Part shown: one piece after another, positions 45,313-52,723 of the stretch | Numbering within the stretch: the first letter of the stretch is position 1 | How the letters are laid out: every line of letters begins with the position of its first letter | Assembly (NCBI GenBank): GCA_964453435.1 | Contig: CAYVQZ010000013.1 | Coordinates: forward strand, 14,465 to 78,464 | Length of the DNA stretch: 64,000 nt | Direction of reading: 5' to 3' | DNA from: CAYVQZ01 sp964453435 | GTDB lineage: Bacteria; Abyssobacteria; SURF-5 | The notes under the pieces: generated by a model | What the model was told of the DNA's origin: nothing | The model's database searches: none | What the model saw: the letters and a program-made list of their open reading frames with translations, nothing else | Program-made: the position numbers and the translations under genes

Positions 45313-46902
45313 TCATCTTCTGAGAACCCTCTTGTCCACTTTTCCTGCCGGGTTTCGCGGAAGCTCGTCGACGATTTCAATATATTTCGGAATCTTGAAG
45401 TCTGCGAGATTCTCATCGCAGAAATCCAGTATCTCATCTACGGTCAGCGAATACCCGGGATTGGCGACAACGTAGGCCTTTACCTGTTCGCCGAAAACCT
45501 TGTCAGGCTCACCGACCACTGCGGCCTGAAATATTCCGGGATGTGAATCCAGAACATTTTCTATTTCAACACAATAGATGTTTTCGCCGCCGCGGATAAT
45601 CATGTCTTTTTTTCGATCAACAATATAGAGGAACCCTTCATCGTCAACGCGTCCCATGTCTCCACTATGAAGCCATCCGTATCTGAATGTTTCCCTCGTT
45701 GCTTCGGGGTCCTCCCAGTAGCCATCGACCACGATGGGACCTTTCAGCAGGACTTCGCCGATTTTTCCAACGGACAGGTCCTGGCCATAGTCGTCCACTA
45801 TTCTGAGTTCCACCGCAGGTACCGGAGGGCCGACGGAATCCGGTTTTTGCATCGCATGCTCGTCCGGCAAAAAGGTCGCCAGCGCCGAACTCTCGGTCAA
45901 ACCGTATCCGTTCCCGATTTTCGCGGCAGGGAAGACCTCGCGCAGCCTTCTCACAAGTTCCGGAGACGCGGGCGCTCCCCCGTAGATGACATTTCTGAGC
46001 GAGCTTACGTCGTAATCTCTCAACTTCATTTGGGCCAGCAGAAGCCAGTATATTGTCGGAACACCGACAAGCGTTGTTATTTCCGCCCGGCGAATGAGGC
46101 TCATGGTTTCGTCGGAGTTGAAATGACGCTGGATAACGCTGGTACATCCGAGATAAGTCCCTGCAATCATCTGGCTGTGGCAGCCGGTCGGATGGGACAG
46201 CGGAACACAGATGAGCTGCCTGTCATCGGGAGTGAGGCCGGCGGCGACCTCAACGCTTCTGGAAGCTGCCGCAAAATTGCGATGTGTGCACAAGGCCCCT
46301 TTCGGTTTTCCCGTTGTCCCGGCAGTATAGAAAATGCTTGCCGGGTCGCTCTCGTCTATGTCCACAGCCTCGGGATCGCCTCGCGTTTCTGCGAGGAGGG
46401 TTGCGAGGTCGTGAGAATCGGGCGATGCGTCCGCTTCGCCCGCCAGGATTATGGTTTTCACTCCCCGAGCAGAGCGTCTGGCGCGCATGGCTTCATTCCA
46501 GTAATCGGAATGAACCACCAGGGCGCCTGCACCGCAATTGTTCAGAATGAAGGCTATTTCATTGGCTACGAATCGCGTGTTGATGGGAACAGAGACCGCG
46601 CCGATCCTGGCGGCGGCAAAGAATGTGAGGGGAAAAGTTATTTCATTTCCCAGCAGGAGCGCAACCCGGTCTCCCTTTTTCACCCCGAACCGATCCTGCA
46701 GAACGGTTGCAAAGACCTCCACGCGCTCGGAGAACTCTTGATACGTCATCGCCTCCTCGCCATACTCGAAGGCATTTTTGCCGGGAAATCGTTCCGTTGT
46801 TTCTCTGAGTATGTGAGGGAGACCGGCCGGCCGATGCTTGTAATTCAGCACGGAGACCCCTTTGTACGTCTCTTTCACAAGTTCCCCGGAATGTTTGGTC
46901 AT
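45313..46902 (-). CDS. Acyl-CoA ligase (AMP-forming)
   Basis: A 529-residue ligase of the medium/long-chain fatty-acid or aromatic-acid type. The P-loop is IFYTAGTTGKPKGAL near 187-201. GYGLTESSA, WLHSGDMG, VDRKKDMIIRGGENIYC and the C-terminal catalytic Lys in ELPRNPAGKVDKRVLRR are all present. It is the first gene of the long acyl-CoA run, behind a good promoter with a leader of about 160 nt. The substrate acid is not predictable. Confidence 0.95.
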   Translation of the reverse strand: MTKHSGELVKETYKGVSVLNYKHRPAGLPHILRETTERFPGKNAFEYGEEAMTYQEFSERVEVFATVLQDRFGVKKGDRVALLLGNEITFPLTFFAAARIGAVSVPINTRFVANEIAFILNNCGAGALVVHSDYWNEAMRARRSARGVKTIILAGEADASPDSHDLATLLAETRGDPEAVDIDESDPASIFYTAGTTGKPKGALCTHRNFAAASRSVEVAAGLTPDDRQLICVPLSHPTGCHSQMIAGTYLGCTSVIQRHFNSDETMSLIRRAEITTLVGVPTIYWLLLAQMKLRDYDVSSLRNVIYGGAPASPELVRRLREVFPAAKIGNGYGLTESSALATFLPDEHAMQKPDSVGPPVPAVELRIVDDYGQDLSVGKIGEVLLKGPIVVDGYWEDPEATRETFRYGWLHSGDMGRVDDEGFLYIVDRKKDMIIRGGENIYCVEIENVLDSHPGIFQAAVVGEPDKVFGEQVKAYVVANPGYSLTVDEILDFCDENLADFKIPKYIEIVDELPRNPAGKVDKRVLRR

Positions 46903-47067
46903 GTATCACCCCAGCGATTTCCGAATCTCCATCGAGAAACGGAGAGAGCGCCAACCCAAGGACACTCTAAGCTGCTCCTTGAGAGCCTCACTACAGTGCG
47001 CTTCGATACGGACTATCCGAAACGAGGAGGGTTTACTATGAGGTCCGACAAAGAACCAGCGTAACTT

Positions 47068-47096
47068 ATTTTAGCAAAATGGCTTGAGAGAGTCAA
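47068..47096 (-). promoter_or_regulatory. Promoter of the acyl-CoA gene run
   Basis: TTGACT (47091-47096), 17-bp spacer, TAAAAT (47068-47073) on the minus strand, reading into the ligase at 46902. No gene is seen in 46903-47067, which would be 5' leader. Confidence 0.75.
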
Positions 47097-47152
47097 CAGA
47101 AAACGGCGATGGCCCGACTTGCGGAAGAGTTTCACAAGTCGTTGTAAACCCG

Positions 47153-47182
47153 TTGACTTATTTTCGCGCGAAATGATATTTT
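47153..47182 (+). promoter_or_regulatory. Promoter of the MEMO-family gene with palindromic spacer
   Basis: TTGACT (47153-47158), 18-bp spacer, TATTTT (47177-47182). The spacer contains the perfect 12-bp palindrome TTTCGCGCGAAA (47162-47173), a candidate operator for a dimeric regulator. It is divergent from the acyl-CoA promoter 57 bp away. Confidence 0.68.
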
Positions 47183-47209
47183 AAAGGTCGAGTCTTTTTC
47201 CTGGGGATC

Positions 47210-48454
47210 ATGTTTCTGAAGGGATATTGCGGCATGGATTTACCGAAGCTCAGAGAAGTGGACGCCTTTCCGGTTACTGTATCGGGACAAAAAATGATCG
47301 GACTGCGAGACCCCGCCAACTTTACAACCGAGATCATGGCCGTTCCCCACCATTTTTACCCCATGCTCTGCTTGCTGGATGGTCGACATTCTATTGCGGA
47401 TATTCAGGCCGAGTACATGAGGAAATTCGGGGAGTTGATTTATCGCGAGATGATCGAAGACACCGTGAGAAAGCTGGACGAAGCGCTTTTCCTTGACAGC
47501 GACACCTTCCACAGAAGGAGGGAGCAAATCGTCCGGGAATTCAAGCGGGCCAGAATTCGTCCTGCCATGCTCGCGGGAAAGAGTTACGATGTCTCGCCGG
47601 AAAGGCTTGCCCTCCAAATCGATGGATTTTTCACGCACGCGGACGGCCCCGGTTTACCGGCGCGCAGATTAGCGAAACCTGCCCTCAAGGGTGTTATCGC
47701 GCCGCACATCGATTTTCTGCGGGGGGGACCGTGTTTTGCGTGGGCATATAAACAAATCGCGGAGCAGTCAGACGCAGAAGTCTTTGTCATTCTGGGCACG
47801 GCGCACGCTCAAACCAACAAACCGTTTGTCCTCACGTACAAGGATTTCGAAACTCCATTCGGGACGATGAAATGTGACCGGGAGCTGGTGAAGCAAATTA
47901 TGAACCGCGTGAGCTACGATCTGATGGAAGACGAGTTCGTCCATCGAGGAGAGCATTCGATTGAGTTCCAGACCACGTTCCTGGGTTATCTGTGCCGGGA
48001 AAGAAACGATGTGTCAATCGTCCCCGTCCTTTGCGGCTCGTTTCATGAAATGATATTTTCCCGCACAAATCCTTCAGAAAATCCTGCCGTGACGGAATTC
48101 GTGGATGCGCTCACTGAAACGGTCCGGGAATCAAGGAAAACGGTATGCTACATCGCCGGCGCAGACCTTGCCCATGTCGGTCCGCGCTTCGGAGACAGGC
48201 ATCCCATAAGCGACGCTTTTCTTCGACTACTCAGGGCCGATGATTTACGAATGATCTCGGCGGTCGAAAAACTGGATGCCAAAGGCTTTTTCGCGAACAT
48301 CGAGGCCGACGGCGACCGACGAAAAATTTGCGGGTTGCCTCCCATTTATACCATGCTCAGCGTCATGGAAGCGAAGGAAGGAAAACTGCTCAGGTATGAC
48401 CAGTGGGCCGATCCGAACGGGACGGTAACCTTCGCAAGCATGGCGTTTTACTGA
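47210..48454 (+). CDS. MEMO-family (AmmeMemoRadiSam B) protein with PqqD-like N-terminal domain
   Basis: 414 residues. The C-terminal part (about 150-414) is the MEMO1/AmmeMemoRadiSam protein B domain, related to LigB-type dioxygenases, with conserved APHIDFLRGGP, LGTAHA, RGEHSIEFQ and AGADLAHVGPRFGD. The N-terminal ~95 residues resemble PqqD winged helices (MLCLLDGRHSIADIQAEYMRKFG). The usual partners AmmeMemoRadiSam A and the radical SAM protein are not adjacent. ATG 47210 has GGGG just upstream. ATG 47234 is an alternative. Confidence 0.85.
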   Translation: MFLKGYCGMDLPKLREVDAFPVTVSGQKMIGLRDPANFTTEIMAVPHHFYPMLCLLDGRHSIADIQAEYMRKFGELIYREMIEDTVRKLDEALFLDSDTFHRRREQIVREFKRARIRPAMLAGKSYDVSPERLALQIDGFFTHADGPGLPARRLAKPALKGVIAPHIDFLRGGPCFAWAYKQIAEQSDAEVFVILGTAHAQTNKPFVLTYKDFETPFGTMKCDRELVKQIMNRVSYDLMEDEFVHRGEHSIEFQTTFLGYLCRERNDVSIVPVLCGSFHEMIFSRTNPSENPAVTEFVDALTETVRESRKTVCYIAGADLAHVGPRFGDRHPISDAFLRLLRADDLRMISAVEKLDAKGFFANIEADGDRRKICGLPPIYTMLSVMEAKEGKLLRYDQWADPNGTVTFASMAFY

Positions 48455-48526
48455 TGCAACAAGCGACTCCGCGCGATGTGACAGGGCGTTCGTCAGCCGA
48501 CCTGATGCTGTCGACCACAGGCGGGT

Positions 48527-50224
48527 TCAGAGACAATTGTCGCAGAAGCCGCAAGACGCCCAATCAGCCTCATCGGCCAACGTTTCCAAGAGATATCTCC
48601 GCAGACAGGTCTCCGAATTTGCGTATCCGACCATCGTCTCCAACCGTCTCAGTTTAAAATCACGACGAAGAAGAACACTCTGCCGAATTTGTTCTCCCGC
48701 TGAAGCGGAAAGCGAACTCAGAAGAATCTCGTAACAGACACTGCGGTCGCCCGGACGATACACAATGAGCCCCCGCCGGTCCATTTCGATCAGTATTTGT
48801 TCCAGCGCGAAGGGGTCGAGCCCCGGAGGGTTGTGCTGAAGCAAATCCAAATCGACGCCGTTTGCATACCCATTCTTCAGCAGATCGAATTGGCTCTGCA
48901 GCGCAAGCAGAATTGCCCTTTCTTCGGAGGTTGAGGAATGCAGAACCGCTTCAGCCTCGCACGAGAGATAAACGGAGACGTTCCCCCCTGTCAACATGCG
49001 ACGCGTCAAAACACCGGCCTTTTCCATCTCGAACAGTTCGACGTTCCTTTTTTCATAGAAAGACCGGTCCACGTATGCAACTCTCGCGTCGCCGCTACGT
49101 TGCAGCAACGCTTCGAAACACTCTTTCACCGTCTTCCCGAATGGCGTCGAATTCTCTATGAATTTCTCTTGCACCTTTCGGTCGAAGCGGGAGAAAAGAA
49201 GCACGCAATCACATCGTTTGCCATCGCGTCCGCCGCGTCCGATTTCCTGGTAGTAGGCGTCGATGCTCGCCGGATGGGCGTAGTGAATGATAAATCTGAC
49301 ATCGGCCTTGTCGAGTCCCATACCGAAGGCGTTCGTGGCGCAGACAATTTCTATTTCGTTATTCAGGAAGCGTTCGTGCACCTCTGAACGGAGCAGGCCG
49401 GAACGACCGGCATGATAATATTCACTCTTTTTCCCGAGTTCCTGCAAAAATCTGTGCGCATCTTCACATTGACGCCTCGTCGCGGTGTAAATGATCCCGG
49501 GGCCGGGTCTCCTGACTAATTCCGTCAGCGTGCGATATTTGTCGGCCTTCGTTTGAGTTTGGCGATAACCCAGATAAAGGTTCGGTCTGTCGAAATTGCC
49601 GGTTATCCGAACGGCTGACTCTCGTCGCATCTGTCGAAGAATATCATCGCGCACAATCGGCGCAGCAGTGGCTGTGAACATCACCAGTTGAGCACCCGGC
49701 GAAACCGATTCCATGGCGTCGGGAATAAACAGGTAATCGGTGCGGAAATCGTGGCCCCATTCGGTGATACAATGCGCCTCATCAACGACCCATAACGGCA
49801 TTGTTCCTGTTCCCGACCGCAGAGCATTCAGGAAAAAGCCATTTCGCAAACGCTCGGGCGACACATAAACCATCTTTACCTGCCCTGCGCGGATGGAATC
49901 CAGAACGCGCTTGTTTTCGGAGAGAGACAGCGTACTGTTCAAACAGGCGACGGGCAAATTGCGCGCCAGCAATGAGTCGATCTGGTCTTTCATGAGCGCT
50001 ATCAGGGGAGAGATGACAACGGTGATCCCGTCCCGGAGCAGGGCGGGAATCTGGAAACAGAGCGATTTGCCGGAGCCTGTCGGCAGGACAACGAGTGTGT
50101 CCTCACCCCGCAGGATTGTCTCGATAATTTTTCGTTGAAACGGAAGGAAATCGTCAAATCCAAATAACTCGCGAAGAATTCTGCGGGCCACAGGCAAGGC
50201 GAGTGGTTGGTCCATTGATGACAA
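48527..50224 (-). CDS. RecQ-family DNA helicase with C-terminal zinc site
   Basis: A 565-residue 3'-5' superfamily 2 helicase for recombination and repair. Walker A is LPTGSGKSLCF near 46-56, DEAHCITEWGHDFR near 145-158, and FGMGLDKADVRF and QEIGRGGRDGK lie in the second RecA domain. About 200 residues, including a probable winged helix, separate the helicase from a terminal zinc site (CLRRYLLETL and CGFCDNCL). In E. coli RecQ the zinc module comes before the winged helix. No HRDC domain follows. The protein ends at the last cysteine motif. Confidence 0.92.
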   Translation of the reverse strand: MSSMDQPLALPVARRILRELFGFDDFLPFQRKIIETILRGEDTLVVLPTGSGKSLCFQIPALLRDGITVVISPLIALMKDQIDSLLARNLPVACLNSTLSLSENKRVLDSIRAGQVKMVYVSPERLRNGFFLNALRSGTGTMPLWVVDEAHCITEWGHDFRTDYLFIPDAMESVSPGAQLVMFTATAAPIVRDDILRQMRRESAVRITGNFDRPNLYLGYRQTQTKADKYRTLTELVRRPGPGIIYTATRRQCEDAHRFLQELGKKSEYYHAGRSGLLRSEVHERFLNNEIEIVCATNAFGMGLDKADVRFIIHYAHPASIDAYYQEIGRGGRDGKRCDCVLLFSRFDRKVQEKFIENSTPFGKTVKECFEALLQRSGDARVAYVDRSFYEKRNVELFEMEKAGVLTRRMLTGGNVSVYLSCEAEAVLHSSTSEERAILLALQSQFDLLKNGYANGVDLDLLQHNPPGLDPFALEQILIEMDRRGLIVYRPGDRSVCYEILLSSLSASAGEQIRQSVLLRRDFKLRRLETMVGYANSETCLRRYLLETLADEADWASCGFCDNCL

Positions 50225-50381
50225 CTGCTCTCCAAAAGAGTCCGAATGAGTTATTGTCGAGGATTTGCCACTTCGGGAATGCGATCCTTATCTTTGACGT
50301 GCCGGTGCCGGGGAGACAGCTTCCCTCACCCCCCATTCTCGGTTTGGCAATCCGGCAAGCCTTCCGAAAGAAGAAAGGAAG

Positions 50382-50606
50382 TCAGGGGCCTTTCCGGGGT
50401 GACATCGTCTCCTTGAGAAACTTACAGTTGTGGCAGCTCCAACCGGCGTAAATTTCCTTCGCCTTAAGGCGTCGCGGCAAGTTGAATTTTGCCTGATAAT
50501 CCACGCAATCGGGAACCCAGTATTTCCCCTGCCTGACACGGGTCAGCGGACGAGGGGTGATTTCAATGCCCTCTGGGTCGTTGGCGACGCAAAAGTAATG
50601 CTTCAT
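50382..50606 (-). CDS. Small Cys-containing protein of unknown function
   Basis: A 74-residue frame with basic and aromatic residues and a C-terminal CHNCKFLKE motif preceded by single cysteines (in YFCVAND and PDCVDYQ), so one zinc ion could bind. The start lies 28 nt after the predicted transcription start of a good promoter, with GGGGAA about 12 nt upstream. No named family is evident. The promoter makes a real gene likely. Confidence 0.6.
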   Translation of the reverse strand: MKHYFCVANDPEGIEITPRPLTRVRQGKYWVPDCVDYQAKFNLPRRLKAKEIYAGWSCHNCKFLKETMSPRKGP

Positions 50607-50640
50607 TATTCAGTATTCCCCGGGGACCACTCTGGGTCCA

Positions 50641-50669
50641 ATGCTAGCACATGTTTGAATTGTTTTCAA
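50641..50669 (-). promoter_or_regulatory. Promoter of the small Cys-containing protein gene
   Basis: TTGAAA (50664-50669), 17-bp spacer, TAGCAT (50641-50646) on the minus strand, directed at the gene starting at 50606. Confidence 0.65.
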
Positions 50670-50681
50670 GAAGGTGACACA

Positions 50682-50884
50682 GCGCGGCGTAGCCGCAACC
50701 AAGTCTTGCTTGGGGACAGTCCCTATTCTATCCCGCGGATTGCGCGGGACCAATTCCCCGGCCTGACCGGGGAATCCAGTTATTCTTTCGCTGAGCGGGG
50801 CGCGCGTCGGCGCGTGAGAGACGCGGGATAGATTGGCGGACTGCCCCCGAAGCACACCTCGACGAATTATCGGACAGTCTCACA
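50682..50884. repeat. Palindromic REP/MITE-like element without transposase
   Basis: Outer arms of 26 nt at 50712-50737 (GGGGACAGTCC...CTATCCCGCG) and 50822-50847 are inverted copies with about 23 of 26 matches. Between them is a perfect 9-bp hairpin ATTCCCCGG/CCGGGGAAT (50753-50775, 5-nt loop). Just outside are CCAAG-TCTTG-CTTGG and GCGGC-GTA-GCCGC hairpins. The 19-bp sequence at 50866-50884 recurs at 11550-11568. GGGGACAGTCCC-type palindromes often flank IS200/REP-associated tyrosine transposases, but no transposase is coded here. From 50885 to 51258 I see no further gene. Confidence 0.65.
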
Positions 50885-51258
50885 GCTCGCTTCGCATCAT
50901 TATTGTTGCCTTTGACATTACAGGGGACGCACCATGAAAATCACGGCAGAAACTCATCATATTCACATTCAGGTATGGCGGTATCCAGGGCACAACGCAT
51001 TCATACTCAGAGATATCCGAATTACATCATCGTAATCAGGGGGCGGAAAATGGAAGCTTCGTGATGTAAATCCGCTGGAATCCCTTGTTGGCCCGAAATT
51101 TCTTCCGCCGCATAACCGCAAATTGCAGAATGTGTTACAGTTTTCGGCACATCCTCTTTTTTGGTTTCGGAACATATTGGCATTTGCATTGCTTTTTCTT
51201 CGGCAGTACTACAGACTACTCGGAAATCGCACAGGGCAACGCACAGGGAGAGGTTACA

Positions 51259-51804
51259 ATGTCGATCGAAGTTTCATCCGGGACCCCGAGACTCGACAAC
51301 GAAGTGCAGCTTTCATATTTCGCCAATACGAAGGGGAAAAAACTTGCGAAGGTAAGCCACGCCCGGTTGATTGATATTACCGAGGCCGGGCTGTGCATGG
51401 AAGTCTCTCTCCGCGACTCCGGCCTCTTCATGGAATCGTCGAAAAGCCTCTATCTTCTTTGCAAAGATATCGAACTGCAGATATTCTGCCGCTCTCATCC
51501 GATCAATATTTCCGTTGCGGGACAAATAAAGTGGTATGAGCGTTCATCCGCCCTTGAACTGTCAGGCGATGAGGACACACTCTGCATGGGCGTCATTTTT
51601 CGGCTGGAAAACCCGACTCACCGGTCAGAAATACTGGAGTTGGTCGAACATTTGAAGGGAAATATAACAAACTGCAAGAGATGCAATGCCACCATTTCCG
51701 CCGATGCGGTCCTCTGCTATAAATGCGGCGCAAAACCGACTCGCAGAAGAACCTTCTTTAAAAAAATGATATACAGTCTCCTCGTTGATGGCATAAACGC
51801 ATGA
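51259..51804 (+). CDS. PilZ-like domain protein with C-terminal zinc ribbon
   Basis: 181 residues. The first ~145 resemble a PilZ domain: LIDITEAGLCMEV matches the (D/N)xSxxG motif with Thr for Ser, but the upstream RxxxR motif needed for c-di-GMP binding is not seen. The C-terminus is a zinc ribbon, CKRCNATISADAVLCYKCG. The ATG at 51259 has GGGAGAGG. An in-frame ATG at 51085 adds an implausible aromatic-rich stretch. It may be a degenerate PilZ adaptor rather than a c-di-GMP receptor. Confidence 0.7.
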   Translation: MSIEVSSGTPRLDNEVQLSYFANTKGKKLAKVSHARLIDITEAGLCMEVSLRDSGLFMESSKSLYLLCKDIELQIFCRSHPINISVAGQIKWYERSSALELSGDEDTLCMGVIFRLENPTHRSEILELVEHLKGNITNCKRCNATISADAVLCYKCGAKPTRRRTFFKKMIYSLLVDGINA

Positions 51805-51844
51805 AAGGTCTTTTTCGCGGGTCAGATGGAAAAGCGCCCGCCAC

Positions 51845-52054
51845 TTATTCCTTCAGCTTGATCAGTTCGCTCTTTTTCGTTTTCTCGCTCGTGATTTTCC
51901 CTTCGCGCGCAAGCCAGCCGATGCCCTGATTTGCCAGACCGGCTGAGAGGCCTGTAGCCTGGGCGATTTTTGACTTTGGCAGTTCGCCTTTTGCCCGTAG
52001 AGCTTCCCAAATTTTTCCGGCGGCAGTCCCGATTTCTTGTTCGAGGTCCTTCAT
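51845..52054 (-). CDS. Small winged-helix protein (DUF2582-like)
   Basis: A 69-residue winged helix-turn-helix protein. GTAAGKIWEALRAKGELPKS and IAQATGLSAGLANQGIGWL form the helix-turn-helix, followed by a Lys-rich wing. It resembles the DUF2582 family of small bacterial and archaeal proteins of unknown role. ATG at 52054 has GGGGG at good spacing. An ATG 11 codons upstream is less likely. It could be a DNA-binding regulator of a neighbour. Confidence 0.82.
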   Translation of the reverse strand: MKDLEQEIGTAAGKIWEALRAKGELPKSKIAQATGLSAGLANQGIGWLAREGKITSEKTKKSELIKLKE

Positions 52055-52128
52055 AAGCTCAGCCCCCTTACGTACCATCGAGTTCACACGCGTAGTGAAT
52101 CTGCTTCCACAAGCACATTTACCCTAAT

Positions 52129-52158
52129 CTTCTATCATGCGACCGGCAGTTTTGTCAA
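52129..52158 (-). promoter_or_regulatory. Possible promoter of the small winged-helix gene
   Basis: TTGACA (52153-52158) with TAGAAG at 18 bp (52129-52134) or ATAGAA at 17 bp. The -10 is weak. From 52159 to 52565 I see no gene or other signal. Confidence 0.45.
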
Positions 52159-52565
52159 TCAGCCGATTATTTTGCGAAAAATATATCAACACTTACTTTA
52201 CGAGTCGAGCCGGCGTCGATGGCAGGGAGACCTTTCTCCCGCCATGCGCAGTTTTTATTATGAGAGCCGATTCGGACTTTGTCACCCGGCTTCTTTGAAA
52301 GAATATGCGCACATTTTTCGGCGCAGTTTCGCAGAATTTTCCGTGTTTCCGTGTTTGAGCCACCCTATGTCCTCCGGACGCTTAATTCCAGCGGCTCTGC
52401 AGTCAAATGCTTGTTTTAGCCGTTTCTCTGGATTGGGAAAACGGCGGGCGGAATAAAGGGAGTTTGGAATTAATGTGTCATGTGCAAGGGACAGGCGCAA
52501 GGGTGATAAAGGCGGGATGAATCTTTGAGTTTGCGCACGTGTGCGAGTTTTTGAAGTTCGTGTGG

Positions 52566-52582
52566 GTCAAGCAGGGCTTGAC
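52566..52582 (+). promoter_or_regulatory. Operator-like inverted repeat over the -35 of the molybdoenzyme promoter
   Basis: GTCAAGC-AGG-GCTTGAC is a perfect 7-bp inverted repeat with 3-bp centre. Its right arm includes most of the -35 TTGACA, so a dimeric protein bound here would block transcription. Confidence 0.6.
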
Positions 52583-52606
52583 AGGCAAAGTGAATATCTC
52601 TAAGAT
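52578..52606 (+). promoter_or_regulatory. Promoter of the molybdopterin oxidoreductase gene
   Basis: TTGACA (52578-52583), 17-bp spacer, TAAGAT (52601-52606). Predicted start is near 52613, giving a leader of about 110 nt. Confidence 0.7.
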
Positions 52607-52615
52607 AATGAATGC

Positions 52616-52685
52616 GGTTCAGTCTTTGCGGGGGTTTGCCCCAGAGCGGCTGAATCTGGGAACTACCGAGCGAGCAAAGCCGCTC
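52616..52685 (+). promoter_or_regulatory. Structured 5' leader of the molybdopterin oxidoreductase gene
   Basis: Two helices are visible: GGTTCAG/CTGAATC (52616-52622 with 52650-52656, one G-U pair) enclosing GGGG-TTTG-CCCC (52631-52642), then GAGCG-A-GC/GCCGCTC (52668-52685, AAA loop). The strong AAGGAGGT ribosome binding site lies downstream. I cannot match it to a known riboswitch by eye. Confidence 0.5.
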
Positions 52686-52723
52686 AGCGCCATTCAAGCA
52701 ATACTTTTCGAAGGAGGTCGCAC

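Noticed and set aside
52657..52690. c-di-GMP-I riboswitch core suggested by GCAAAGCC
   Set aside because: The upstream CACGCACAGGGCAAACC-type strand and the second receptor strand are absent.
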